From the NCBI GenBank assembly GCA_045600225.1, contig JAZRXL010000046.1, forward strand, positions 1 to 50,443: a stretch of DNA of 50,443 nucleotides. Direction: 5' to 3'. Position 1 is the first letter of the stretch. Every line of letters starts with the position of its first letter. The DNA comes from UBA1181 sp045600225 (GTDB lineage: Bacteria > Bacteroidota > Bacteroidia > Bacteroidales > Paludibacteraceae). The notes under the pieces were generated by a model. The model saw nothing but the letters and a program-made list of their open reading frames with translations. It was not told where the DNA came from and ran no database searches. The position numbers and the translations under genes were made by a program. This document shows positions 36,039 to 44,065 of the stretch, piece after piece.

Positions 36039-37439
36039 TTAGAAATTTGCTGTCTTTGGTGTTCTTGGGAACGGAATAACATCACGGATGTTTTGCATTC
36101 CTGTTACAAATAGCATCAAGCGCTCAAATCCAAGTCCGAAACCTCCGTGAGGACAAGATCCGTATTTGCGAGTGTCAAGATACCACCACATATCTTTCAT
36201 TGGGATGTTCAACTCCTCGATTCTGCCAAGAAGCTTTTCATAACTCTCTTCGCGAACACTACCTCCGATAATTTCTCCGATTTGTGGGAATAATACGTCT
36301 GTTCCTTGAACAGTCTTCTTGTCTTCATTCTCTTTCATATAGAAGGCCTTGATCTCCTTAGGGTAGTTGATCATAATAACAGGCTTCTTGAAGTGTTCCT
36401 CTACCAAGTAGCGCTCGTGCTCACTGGCAAGGTCGCAACCCCAATATACAGGGAATTCAAACTTGTGTCCATTCTTGATCGCCTCTTCCAATATGTTGAT
36501 ACCTTCTGTGTATGGTAGTCTTACAAATTCTGTGTCAACAACAGCCTTCAATCTGTCGATCAAACCATTGTCAATCATCTTATTCAAGAATTCCAAGTCG
36601 TCCATACAATTGTCCAAAGCCCACTTTACACAATGTTTGATGAAGTCCTCTTCCAAATCCATCAAGTCTTGAAGATCGATGAAGGCTACCTCTGGTTCGA
36701 TCATCCAGAACTCAGCCAAGTGACGAGGAGTGTTCGAGTTCTCTGCGCGGAACGTAGGTCCAAAGGTATAAATAGATCCTAATGCAGTAGCACCCAACTC
36801 ACCTTCCAATTGTCCGGAAACGGTAAGGGAGGTTTGCTTACCAAAGAAGTCGTCATCATACTTGATGCTTCCATTCTCATCCTTCTTAAGATTGTATAGG
36901 TTTTGTGTCGTAACTTGGAACATTTGTCCTGCACCTTCGCAATCCGAAGCAGTGATGATAGGAGAGTGGAAATAGAAGAAGCCTCTCTCGTGAAAATATT
37001 TGTGAATGGCAATGGCCATATTGTGACGAAGTCTTAAAACGGCACCGAATAAGTTCGTGCGAGGACGAAGGTGTGCGATGTCTCGTAGGTACTCCATTGT
37101 GTGTCCCTTCTTTTGTAGTGGGTAAGTGTCGTCAGCCAAACCATAGACCTCAATTTCATCTGCTTGGATCTCTACGGCCTGTCCGCCACCCATAGATTCA
37201 ACTAACTTTCCTACAACACTGATACATGCTCCTGTTGTGATGGATTTTAGTGTTTTCTCGTCGAATTTCTCGACATCTGCTACAATTTGAATATTATTTA
37301 TGGTAGAACCATCGTTCAATGCGATGAAGTTGACACTTTTGTTACCTCGTTTTGTTCTTACCCATCCCTTTACATTGATGGATTCTCCGAATGATGTCTT
37401 TTTAATGGCATCGACAATTTTAGTTCTACGAATTTCCAT
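36039..37439 (-). CDS. asnS: asparaginyl-tRNA synthetase
   Basis: A class IIb synthetase of normal length (466 residues) that charges tRNA-Asn. The N-terminal OB-fold anticodon-binding domain contains INVKGWVRTKRGNKSVNFIALNDGS (21-45). The catalytic core has FHSPIITASDCEGAGQMF, motif 2 FRAENSNTPRHLAEFWMIEPE and motif 3 FGLGFERLMLFV near the C-terminus. EFWMIEPE followed by AFIDLQDLMDLEE and the HGGFGLGFERL end favour AsnRS over AspRS. Its stop lies 14 bp from a strong terminator, and the -7 box is 36 bp before the start, so it is probably monocistronic. Confidence 0.97.
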   Translation of the reverse strand: MEIRRTKIVDAIKKTSFGESINVKGWVRTKRGNKSVNFIALNDGSTINNIQIVADVEKFDEKTLKSITTGACISVVGKLVESMGGGQAVEIQADEIEVYGLADDTYPLQKKGHTMEYLRDIAHLRPRTNLFGAVLRLRHNMAIAIHKYFHERGFFYFHSPIITASDCEGAGQMFQVTTQNLYNLKKDENGSIKYDDDFFGKQTSLTVSGQLEGELGATALGSIYTFGPTFRAENSNTPRHLAEFWMIEPEVAFIDLQDLMDLEEDFIKHCVKWALDNCMDDLEFLNKMIDNGLIDRLKAVVDTEFVRLPYTEGINILEEAIKNGHKFEFPVYWGCDLASEHERYLVEEHFKKPVIMINYPKEIKAFYMKENEDKKTVQGTDVLFPQIGEIIGGSVREESYEKLLGRIEELNIPMKDMWWYLDTRKYGSCPHGGFGLGFERLMLFVTGMQNIRDVIPFPRTPKTANF

Positions 37440-37474
37440 ATTCTACTTTTTTATTTCATTACTTTTTTGTTTTG

Positions 37475-37482
37475 CAAATTTA
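37475..37482 (-). promoter_or_regulatory. asnS -7 box
   Basis: On the minus strand the sequence reads TAAATTTG, an exact TAnnTTTG match 36 bp before the asnS ATG. No clear TTTG at the -33 position was seen. Confidence 0.55.
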
Positions 37483-37631
37483 ACAATAAGTTTTATAAAA
37501 TCTTTATTTGTAAGGTATGTTTTACTGATGCTTTTTCTCTCAAAAATGATCTTATGTGGAATTCGAAAGTAGATTTTGTGATTGAGTTTGATTTTGTAAG
37601 CAAAGTTTTCTTGATAATTGATTGTTTTTGA

Positions 37632-37639
37632 TATTTTTG
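37632..37639 (+). promoter_or_regulatory. -7 box of the DUF2958-like gene
   Basis: TATTTTTG matches TAnnTTTG 46 bp before the ATG at 37685. CTTG at 37610-37613 lies 18 bp upstream and could serve as the -33 element. Confidence 0.55.
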
Positions 37640-37684
37640 CAGAGTGAATATAATATAGTCTATTAATTGTTTTGCTTTATTTTT

Positions 37685-38113
37685 ATGAAAGAAAAGTCTG
37701 TTAAAATCAAAAGGGAAAAAAGTTTGCCGGATTATTCTTATGCCGACTTTTTTATGTGTAAGTGTCAGAGATCCTTAGTGGAATTGGCTTGGACTGAATA
37801 TGAATCATCAGTTCGAGTATTGAACGAACAGTTGTCGAAAATGCCAAAACTTTATGAACAAGAGTCCTTGGGGTTTGATGCAGTGGTGTATGCTCATTAT
37901 TTTGGAGGAACGACTGATGTGTTTCTTACGGAATGTAGTGGTGATGATGCGTTTGGTTATGTGATCTTGAATGGAGACTATGAGAACTCTGAACTTGGGT
38001 ATGTCTCTATTCGGTCGTTGACAGAAATTGAATTCCTGAATCTCGATTTCTTTTGGGAGCCATGTCCATTAAATGAAGCATTGGTAGAAGTAGATTCGGA
38101 GTATTTTACTTAA
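37685..38113 (+). CDS. small protein resembling DUF2958 family, function unknown
   Basis: The 142-residue soluble protein starts MKEKSVKIKREKS; six extra codons upstream to ATG 37667 lack support and would lie at the edge of the leader. The second half (LYEQESLGFDAVVYAHYFGG, then TECSGDDAFGYVILNGDYENSELGYVSI, ending in NLDFFWEPCPLNEAL) follows the pattern of DUF2958-like proteins: an LYE start, a TE-D acidic turn, AELGY-like and L-W-P-PL ends. Those proteins are often found on plasmids and phage-like elements. No catalytic residues or membrane segment are seen. It stands alone between two convergent or divergent tRNA-synthetase genes with its own promoter. Confidence 0.7.
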   Translation: MKEKSVKIKREKSLPDYSYADFFMCKCQRSLVELAWTEYESSVRVLNEQLSKMPKLYEQESLGFDAVVYAHYFGGTTDVFLTECSGDDAFGYVILNGDYENSELGYVSIRSLTEIEFLNLDFFWEPCPLNEALVEVDSEYFT

Positions 38114-38145
38114 AAAAAAGAAGGCTTCCCGTTGGGGAAGTCTTC
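38112..38145 (-). terminator. argS terminator
   Basis: GAAGGCTTCCC (38120-38130) pairs with GGGAAGTCTTC (38135-38145), 11 bp with one G-U wobble and a 4-base loop. The A8 run at 38112-38119 becomes U8 on the minus strand, 31 bp past the argS stop. On the plus strand it lies right after the DUF2958-like stop and may also stop that gene, though with a weak T-tract. Confidence 0.9.
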
Positions 38146-38175
38146 TCTTGTATGGTTATAGAAAAAAAGTTTCCT

Positions 38176-39969
38176 TTACATTCTTTCTGGAACCTCAATG
38201 CCTAACAAACTCATTCCTAGTTTGATGACAGTCGCTACTTTCTTAGAAAGTAACAAACGGAACACCTTCATGTCTTCATTCTCTTCTTTTAGAATGGAGA
38301 AGTCGTGGTAGAACGAGTTGTACTGTTTAACCAATTCGTAAACATAGTTGGCGATAAGGGCAGGACTATAATCTGCACCCGCTTGTTTCACTACGTTAGG
38401 GAAGTTGGATAGGTTTTGAATCAAGTTAACCTCAGTGTCAGAAAGAGTCAAATCCTCTTTTACGCAGTTTCCAAGATGGATGCCTTGCTCTGCTGCTTTG
38501 CGAAGTACAGAACATATTCTGGCATGAGTATATTGAATGAATGGTCCTGTGTTTCCGTTGAAGTCGATCGACTCTTTTGGATTGAATAGCATGTTCTTGC
38601 GAGGGTCAACCTTCAAGATGAAGTATTTTAATGCTCCTAATCCACAGATGCGAGCAATTTCATTGATCTCATCTTCTGTCATGCCGTCTAATTTTCCTAA
38701 TTCATCCGACACTTCTCGTGCGGTTTGAATCATCTCGTCCATTAGATCGTCTGCATCCACTACAGTACCTTCTCTGGATTTCATCTTTCCTTCTGGTAGT
38801 TCAACCATTCCGTAAGAGAAGTGGACAAGGTCTTTACCCCAAGAGAATCCAAGACGATCAAGAAGGATGGAAAGAACTTGGAAGTGATAGTTTTGCTCGT
38901 TTCCTACCACATAGATCATTTTGTTGATGTCGAACTCATTGAATCGTTGTGTGGCAGTTCCAATGTCTTGTGTCATGTAAACAGAGGTTCCGTCTGCACG
39001 AAGTAGCAATTTTTCATCTAATCCGTTTTGGGTAAGATCAGCCCAAACAGAACCATCTTCGCGACGATAGAACAAGCCTTTTTCCAAGCCTTCGTTTACT
39101 TTTGCCTTTCCGTCGATATAGGTGGTCGATTCATAGTAAATCTTATCAAATCCAACACCTAGTCTCTTGTATGTCTCATCGAATCCTGCGTATACCCAAC
39201 TATTCATTTCATTCCATAGTTTACGTACATCAGCATCTCCATCTTCCCATTTCTTCAACATCGCTTGAGCCTCTTGTAGAAGTGGCGCTTGTTTTTTTGC
39301 CTCTTCTTCTGTAAGCCCTTTCTCTATTAAGGCCTTAACCTCTTTTTTGTACTCAAGGTCGAACTTTACATAATAGTCTCCTACTAAGTGGTCTCCCTTT
39401 TTGCCTGTAGAGGATGGAGTTTCTCCATTTCCGAATTTTTGCCAAGCAAGCATTGACTTGCAAATGTGAATACCACGGTCGTTGACTATGTTTGTCTTTG
39501 TTACACGGTATCCGTTTGCTTCCAATATCTTACATAAGCTATATCCTAATAGATTGTTTCGGATGTGACCGAGGTGCAAAGGCTTATTAGTGTTTGGTGA
39601 TGAGTATTCAACCATGTAAAGTGGGGAGTCTGCAGTTGCAGATTTGAATCCGAATTGTTCATCGCTCAACATGGTGTTTAAAGTGTTCACCCATGTGTTC
39701 TTTGCGATGGTGATGTTCAAAAATCCCTTAATGACATTGAATTTCTCAACAATGCTTTCTGATTTGACTAAAGCCTCTCCAATTTCATTGGCTGTGACTT
39801 CCGGTGTCTTTTTTGATATTTTTAAGAAGGGGAAAACAACCAATGTTAGGTCTCCTTCGAATTCTTTCTTGGTGGTTTGCAGTTGAACCATCTTAGAGTC
39901 TACCTTTTGTCCGTAAAGGTTTTCGATGGTCTGCATGACAGACTGGGACAATTTTTCTTCTAAACTCAT
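38176..39969 (-). CDS. argS: arginyl-tRNA synthetase
   Basis: A class Ia synthetase (597 residues) that charges tRNA-Arg. The N-terminal Add1 domain spans about 1-110. Then come the HIGH-like SSPNTNKPLHLGHIRNNLLG (HLGH at 132-135), LVHFSYGMVELPEGKMKSREGT (the KMSKS-like loop is KMKSR) and the alpha-helical DALR anticodon domain ending in MSLLGIEVPERM. ATG 39969 (MSLEEKL) is preferred over an ATG at 40002, because the -7 box lies between the two and the shorter form matches the family N-terminus. Confidence 0.97.
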   Translation of the reverse strand: MSLEEKLSQSVMQTIENLYGQKVDSKMVQLQTTKKEFEGDLTLVVFPFLKISKKTPEVTANEIGEALVKSESIVEKFNVIKGFLNITIAKNTWVNTLNTMLSDEQFGFKSATADSPLYMVEYSSPNTNKPLHLGHIRNNLLGYSLCKILEANGYRVTKTNIVNDRGIHICKSMLAWQKFGNGETPSSTGKKGDHLVGDYYVKFDLEYKKEVKALIEKGLTEEEAKKQAPLLQEAQAMLKKWEDGDADVRKLWNEMNSWVYAGFDETYKRLGVGFDKIYYESTTYIDGKAKVNEGLEKGLFYRREDGSVWADLTQNGLDEKLLLRADGTSVYMTQDIGTATQRFNEFDINKMIYVVGNEQNYHFQVLSILLDRLGFSWGKDLVHFSYGMVELPEGKMKSREGTVVDADDLMDEMIQTAREVSDELGKLDGMTEDEINEIARICGLGALKYFILKVDPRKNMLFNPKESIDFNGNTGPFIQYTHARICSVLRKAAEQGIHLGNCVKEDLTLSDTEVNLIQNLSNFPNVVKQAGADYSPALIANYVYELVKQYNSFYHDFSILKEENEDMKVFRLLLSKKVATVIKLGMSLLGIEVPERM

Positions 39970-39988
39970 CTTTCTTAGTATTTTGTTG

Positions 39989-39996
39989 CAAAAATA
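39989..39996 (-). promoter_or_regulatory. argS -7 box
   Basis: The minus strand reads TATTTTTG, matching TAnnTTTG, 19 bp before the argS ATG at 39969. Its -33 region overlaps the HU terminator. This box also argues against translation starting at 40002. Confidence 0.6.
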
Positions 39997-40000
39997 CAAC

Positions 40001-40027
40001 AAAAAAGGGAAGGTAACTAACCTTCCC
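40001..40027 (-). terminator. HU gene terminator
   Basis: GGGAAGGT (40007-40014) pairs with ACCTTCCC (40020-40027) across a 5-base loop. It is followed on the minus strand by U6, 24 bp after the HU stop codon. A T7 run on the other side makes the structure symmetrical. Confidence 0.88.
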
Positions 40028-40051
40028 CTGTTTTTTTGCTAATTGCTCAAA

Positions 40052-40324
40052 TTAGTTGATAGCAGCGTTCAATTCAGAACCTGGCTTGAACTTAGCAACC
40101 TTCTTAGCAGCGATTTTGATCTTTTGCTTAGTTGCTGGGTTGATACCCTCGCGAGCTGGCTTCTCGTTAACTGAGAATGTTCCAAATCCGATAAGTGCAA
40201 CTTTGTCTCCTGATTTTAAAGCGTCTGTAATCACTTCTGAAAATGCATCTACTGCTTTCTTGCTGTCAGCCTTGCTTAATCCAGCTTTCTCGGCTACTGC
40301 GTTAATTAGCTCTGTCTTGTTCAT
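40052..40324 (-). CDS. HU-family DNA-binding protein
   Basis: The 90-residue nucleoid protein is full length. It has the N-terminal dimerisation helices MNKTELINAVAEKAGLSKADSKKAVDAF, the GDKVALIGFGTFSV turn, and the DNA-binding arm PAREGINPATKQKIKI with the conserved intercalating Pro in NPAT, then KKVAKFKPGSEL. It is transcribed alone from a well-formed promoter, divergent from the rhomboid operon, and ends at its own terminator. Whether it forms homodimers or pairs with another HU/IHF copy elsewhere cannot be told from this window. Confidence 0.97.
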   Translation of the reverse strand: MNKTELINAVAEKAGLSKADSKKAVDAFSEVITDALKSGDKVALIGFGTFSVNEKPAREGINPATKQKIKIAAKKVAKFKPGSELNAAIN

Positions 40325-40360
40325 AAGATTCTAGTATTAAAATTAATTGTCTTAGTGTTG

Positions 40361-40391
40361 CAAATCTATCGTAAAAATCTATTATTCCAAA
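40361..40391 (-). promoter_or_regulatory. HU promoter (TTTG -33, TAnnTTTG -7)
   Basis: On the minus strand TTTG (40388-40391) and TAGATTTG (40361-40368) are separated by 19 bp, an excellent match to the Bacteroidota consensus. The -7 box lies 37 bp before the HU ATG. Confidence 0.8.
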
Positions 40392-40433
40392 AGAATTGAA
40401 AAAAAAATATCATAAAAAAGGTGTTTTTGTCTC

Positions 40434-40459
40434 CATTTGTGTTAAAAAACACACAAATG
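40434..40459. promoter_or_regulatory. 9-bp inverted repeat between the divergent HU and rhomboid promoters
   Basis: CATTTGTGT (40434-40442) and ACACAAATG (40451-40459) form a perfect inverted repeat with an 8-base A-rich spacer. The right arm lies 16 bp before the rhomboid -7 box, where the -33 contact would fall. It has no T-tract, so an operator for a dimeric regulator is more likely than a terminator. The regulator is unknown. Confidence 0.45.
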
Positions 40460-40474
40460 CATTCTTTTTAGCAT

Positions 40475-40482
40475 TATCTTTG
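40475..40482 (+). promoter_or_regulatory. -7 box of the rhomboid/TonB-receptor operon
   Basis: TATCTTTG matches TAnnTTTG, 22 bp before the first rhomboid ATG. A consensus TTTG -33 is missing; the region is occupied by the right arm of an inverted repeat. Confidence 0.6.
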
Positions 40483-40504
40483 CTGAAAAATAGAACGTTT
40501 TTTT

Positions 40505-41251
40505 ATGGATAATAACTTTTTAGACAACATTCCGCAGGTGACTCGTCACCTACTTATAATTAATGTTTTATGCTGGATAGCGACATTTGCCCTTCCTAAA
40601 ATAGGAATCGACATGTATGAACTGTTTGCTTTGCATTTTTGGAAGGCTACAGATTTCCATGCATATCAATTCGTGTCCTATATGTTTATGCATAGCCCGA
40701 ACATTAGTCACATCTTCTTCAATATGTTTGCCCTCTATATGTTTGGTGGCACATTGGAAAGAGTTATGGGCCCTAAAATATTCCTGCTCTTCTATATGTT
40801 AACTGGTGTTGGGGCCGGTTTAATTCAAGAGTTGGCTTGGATGTATGATTTAAATCCTGCGATTGCCGAATATGAATCTATTCTTAGTGCCTTCCCTGAG
40901 GGGGGTGTGAATGTGGGCAATCAGGTTGTTTACTCTGTAGATGCTTTTACGAATTGGTTCCATGCGGATTTCTCCAATCGTTTCCAAACCGTTGGTGCTT
41001 CTGGATCTGTATTCGGCCTTTTGGTGGCATTCTCCATGTTATTCCCGGATGTGCCAATGTATTTTATGTTTATCCCAGTCCCTATCAAAGCGAAGTATAT
41101 GATGATTGGTTACGCGTTGATGGAGTTGTTCTTGGGTGTCCATAATTTCTCTTGGGACAATGTGGCGCACTTCGCTCATTTGGGAGGTGCTCTTGTGGGA
41201 TTCCTGCTTATTCTCTATTTAAAAAAATCGAACACGCTAATTCGTAGATGA
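40505..41251 (+). CDS. rhomboid-family intramembrane serine protease
   Basis: The 248-residue multi-pass membrane protease has catalytic Ser166 in GASGSVFG and His225 in AHFAHLGG, which form the Ser-His dyad. The conserved HSPNISHIFFNMFALYMFG (63-81) forms the L1/TM2 region. Six membrane segments are visible. A longer polar insertion (about 115-160, YDLNPAIAEYES to WFHADFSN) separates TM3 from the serine helix; such insertions occur in Bacteroidota rhomboids. It cleaves within or next to a membrane helix of unknown substrates. It is the first gene of a run in which the next gene starts one base after its stop. Confidence 0.94.
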   Translation: MDNNFLDNIPQVTRHLLIINVLCWIATFALPKIGIDMYELFALHFWKATDFHAYQFVSYMFMHSPNISHIFFNMFALYMFGGTLERVMGPKIFLLFYMLTGVGAGLIQELAWMYDLNPAIAEYESILSAFPEGGVNVGNQVVYSVDAFTNWFHADFSNRFQTVGASGSVFGLLVAFSMLFPDVPMYFMFIPVPIKAKYMMIGYALMELFLGVHNFSWDNVAHFAHLGGALVGFLLILYLKKSNTLIRR

Positions 41252-41252
41252 T

Positions 41253-42128
41253 ATGTCAATAAAAGATGATGTAATAAGGTCTTTTAAAGAGGGCTCTTTT
41301 TTGACAAGACTAATCTATGTTAATTTGGGAGCCTTCGTGCTAGTCAACTTGGCTGTGGTGTTTTGCCTTCTTTTCGGTGTGAGTTCGGATTGGACCCACT
41401 ACCTGATGTTGCCTGCTTCTGTAAAGACTATGATGGTTCATCCGTGGACTCTCCTTACTTATATGTTCTTGCATATGGGTTTTGTACATTTGATCTGTAA
41501 TATTTTAATGCTGTATTGGTTCGGGCAGTTGTTCCTTCTCTTTTTTAATCAAAAGGATCTTGTCGGACTTTACCTGTTTGGTGGATTAGTCGGTGGACTT
41601 TTCTATTTCTCCGTTTTCAATTTAGTCCCTTTCTATGCTAACCAAGTGGATGGAGGCTTTCTTTTGGGCGCGTCAGCTTCGGTTACTGCTATTGTAGTGG
41701 CGACTGCTGTTGCTTCCCCAGAATATCAGGTACGTGTGCCATTGATAGGGAATGTGAAAATAGAATGGATTGCCCTGACGACCGTGGTTATTAGTTTGTT
41801 GGGAATCACAAGTTTTAATGCAGGAGGTGAGCTTGCTCATCTGGGAGGTGCTTTGGCTGGTTACTTGTTTGCTTCTCAATACAAGAAAGGAAACAATATC
41901 GTTGCTTGGATCAATGGTTTGATCGATCGCGTGTGTGATTGGACAAGAGGACGAAAAAAGATGAGGGTCTCTTATGAAAATCACGACAATCCGAAAAATG
42001 CCGATATGGATTATAATGCAAAAAAGAAACAGAAGGAGAATGATATAGATTTAATCCTTGAGAAGATAAAACGAAGTGGTTATGACTCTCTCTCTTCTGA
42101 GGAGAGAAAGAAATTGTTTGGCAAATAA
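41253..42128 (+). CDS. second rhomboid-family protein with a cytosolic C-terminal tail
   Basis: The 291-residue rhomboid has LHMGFVHLICNILMLYWFG (73-91), the serine motif GASASV (Ser141) and His196 in AHLGGALAG. The usual GxSG is GASA here, so the glycine after the nucleophile is replaced by alanine; activity is possible but not certain. After TM6 an approximately 80-residue polar tail ends in IDLILEKIKRSGYDSLSSEERKKL, a short helical motif common at the C-terminus of Bacteroidota rhomboids. Its length and lack of the loop insertion distinguish it from the preceding rhomboid. Its stop is two bases before the TonB-dependent receptor start, so the genes are almost certainly cotranscribed. Confidence 0.9.
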   Translation: MSIKDDVIRSFKEGSFLTRLIYVNLGAFVLVNLAVVFCLLFGVSSDWTHYLMLPASVKTMMVHPWTLLTYMFLHMGFVHLICNILMLYWFGQLFLLFFNQKDLVGLYLFGGLVGGLFYFSVFNLVPFYANQVDGGFLLGASASVTAIVVATAVASPEYQVRVPLIGNVKIEWIALTTVVISLLGITSFNAGGELAHLGGALAGYLFASQYKKGNNIVAWINGLIDRVCDWTRGRKKMRVSYENHDNPKNADMDYNAKKKQKENDIDLILEKIKRSGYDSLSSEERKKLFGK

Positions 42129-42130
42129 GG

Positions 42131-44053
42131 ATGCGAAATTTATTGCTTGTTTGTTTTGTGTGTTTGTTCTCCTCCCTTGCATTCCCATCGCAAGATTCAT
42201 TGAAGAATAATATGTTAGATACGGTAAGTGTTGAGGCTGAACGTTATCTCTCTGATAACTCGCTCTATTCAGGGGTGACTCCGTTGACTATCTCTGCCAA
42301 TCAGCTACAAACAAAGCAAAACGGGTCTTTGGCTGATCTTTTGGCTCAGAATACCTCCCTTTTTATCAAAGAAAACGGGAAGGGAATGCTCTCTACCATT
42401 GCAATGAGGGGAACCTCTGCTTCTCATACGCTTGTGAACTGGGAAGGCGTTTCTGTTAATTCCCACACAATGGGACAAGCCGATTTTAGTCAGTTGCCTA
42501 TATTCTTTTTTGATGAGGTGGCTGTTTATCCGGGAGGCGAATCTGCAACTCATGGGAATGGGGCTATTGGCGGGGTGGTAAATGTATCCTCGTTGCCTGT
42601 GGAAGATAATGTTAAAGTGGAGGCCTTGTCTTCTTTTGGCGCATTCAATACAATGTTCCATGGCGCTCGTGTTTCGGCACGAAATGAAAAGATAAGTAGC
42701 AAAACCTCTCTTTTTTATAGATGTTCGGATAATGATTTCAAATTTACTTATAGAGACCAGCAATTCCGACAGAAGAATGCCTCTTTCTATGATTATGGTT
42801 TTTTTGAGGATTTTGGTATCCGAATCAACCAAAATCAGAATCTGAGTGTGAAGTTATGGCATACTTATTACGATCGGAATATTCAACCCATGGTTCAGAT
42901 GAATGATGATTCCTCTAAGTATGAATCCATAAGTAATTCCTCTTCTCGCGTGATTGTGGACTATGTGAATGATCTGCCATTCCGAATCCATGCAAAATTA
43001 GGATGGTTGGCCGACAAACAGTTGTATCAGAATCATAAGATAGCTACGCAAGATCTTTTTTTTCAAGCTTCTGTGGAACGCTTGTGGAAGAGCAAAAAAG
43101 ATTTCTCTGCTCAGTTGAAGTTGGGGGATGAGACCCACTATATTAAACCGGAAGTGTATGCTTATTTGGAGAATGTGGAGGAGTGGAGAAATTCTCTCTA
43201 TTTGTTGTCTAAACTTCAGTTGACGAATAGATGTGCTTTGATCTCTAACCTGAGAAAAGAGTTCGTGACGAATTTCAAGGTGCCTTTTTCTCCGTCGTTC
43301 AACTTGAATTACGATGTGGTGAAACGAGAGAACCATAGATTGAATGTGGGAGCTCAGTTCTCTAGAAATATTCATGTGCCAACTCTTAACGATAAATATT
43401 GGGGGAGAATAGATAATCGCGATCTTCGGGTGGAAAAAGGAGCCGATATGGAACTCCAATTGAAATATTTATTCTCTAAAACTACGGAAACGAATCGGAT
43501 AAATGCAGGGTGGAATGCCTCTGCTTATTATAATCAGGTGACTGATTGGATCATGTGGCTTCCAAGGGGAAATGTTTGGAAGCCGGTGAATTTGGATGAA
43601 GTGCTTGCACGTGGTTTTGAAACGGATGTTTTCTTCAATCTTTCGCAAACGAGAACGGACTACTCACTTCGGCTAAATTATTCTTACAATCGAACTGAAA
43701 TGGTGGCAGGTTTTGCAAATATGCAACCATTTATAGGCCGGCAAATGCCTTTGTTACCTAAGCATACCTTATCGGGAAGTTTTGAAGGAAGATTCCTCCA
43801 ATTGTCTTACGGACTTCAAATGAAGTATGTTGGTGAACGCTCCACAACAGATGTGTTTGATGTGATGGATCACTATGTTTTGTGTAATTTGTCTGTCGAC
43901 TATACCTTCTTGATTAAACATTCCCATTCCGTTACTTTAGGTGGCGTTTGGGAGAATATTTTCCAAAGAGAGTATCAGACGATGCCATACAGGGCAATGC
44001 CTAAGCAGAATTTCAGTATCTTTGCAAAGTATAAGTTTAAAAACAACAAATAA
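42131..44053 (+). CDS. BtuB-like TonB-dependent outer-membrane receptor
   Basis: The 640-residue receptor starts with a signal peptide (1 to about 20) and a TonB box LDTVSVEA at 29-36, very like the DTLVVTA box of E. coli BtuB. The plug domain follows (LADLLAQNTSLFIKENGKG, IAMRGTSASHTLVNWEGV, FFFDEVAVYPGG, GAIGGVVNV), then a 22-strand-type barrel ending in an aromatic IFAKYKFKNN. The size is that of small cobalamin- or siderophore-type receptors, not the long SusC type. The gene immediately downstream encodes a DUF5074 beta-propeller lipoprotein, the arrangement of Bacteroides BtuB-BtuG cobalamin pairs. The substrate is inferred, not shown: no cobalamin riboswitch precedes it, and the 2-bp gap leaves no room for one. 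Confidence 0.85.
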   Translation: MRNLLLVCFVCLFSSLAFPSQDSLKNNMLDTVSVEAERYLSDNSLYSGVTPLTISANQLQTKQNGSLADLLAQNTSLFIKENGKGMLSTIAMRGTSASHTLVNWEGVSVNSHTMGQADFSQLPIFFFDEVAVYPGGESATHGNGAIGGVVNVSSLPVEDNVKVEALSSFGAFNTMFHGARVSARNEKISSKTSLFYRCSDNDFKFTYRDQQFRQKNASFYDYGFFEDFGIRINQNQNLSVKLWHTYYDRNIQPMVQMNDDSSKYESISNSSSRVIVDYVNDLPFRIHAKLGWLADKQLYQNHKIATQDLFFQASVERLWKSKKDFSAQLKLGDETHYIKPEVYAYLENVEEWRNSLYLLSKLQLTNRCALISNLRKEFVTNFKVPFSPSFNLNYDVVKRENHRLNVGAQFSRNIHVPTLNDKYWGRIDNRDLRVEKGADMELQLKYLFSKTTETNRINAGWNASAYYNQVTDWIMWLPRGNVWKPVNLDEVLARGFETDVFFNLSQTRTDYSLRLNYSYNRTEMVAGFANMQPFIGRQMPLLPKHTLSGSFEGRFLQLSYGLQMKYVGERSTTDVFDVMDHYVLCNLSVDYTFLIKHSHSVTLGGVWENIFQREYQTMPYRAMPKQNFSIFAKYKFKNNK

Positions 44054-44065
44054 TAAAGAACAGAG

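Noticed and set aside
42129..42130. Cobalamin riboswitch before the BtuB-like gene
   Set aside because: Only two bases separate the receptor gene from the upstream rhomboid gene, and no B12-box-like leader was recognised before the operon promoter at 40475.
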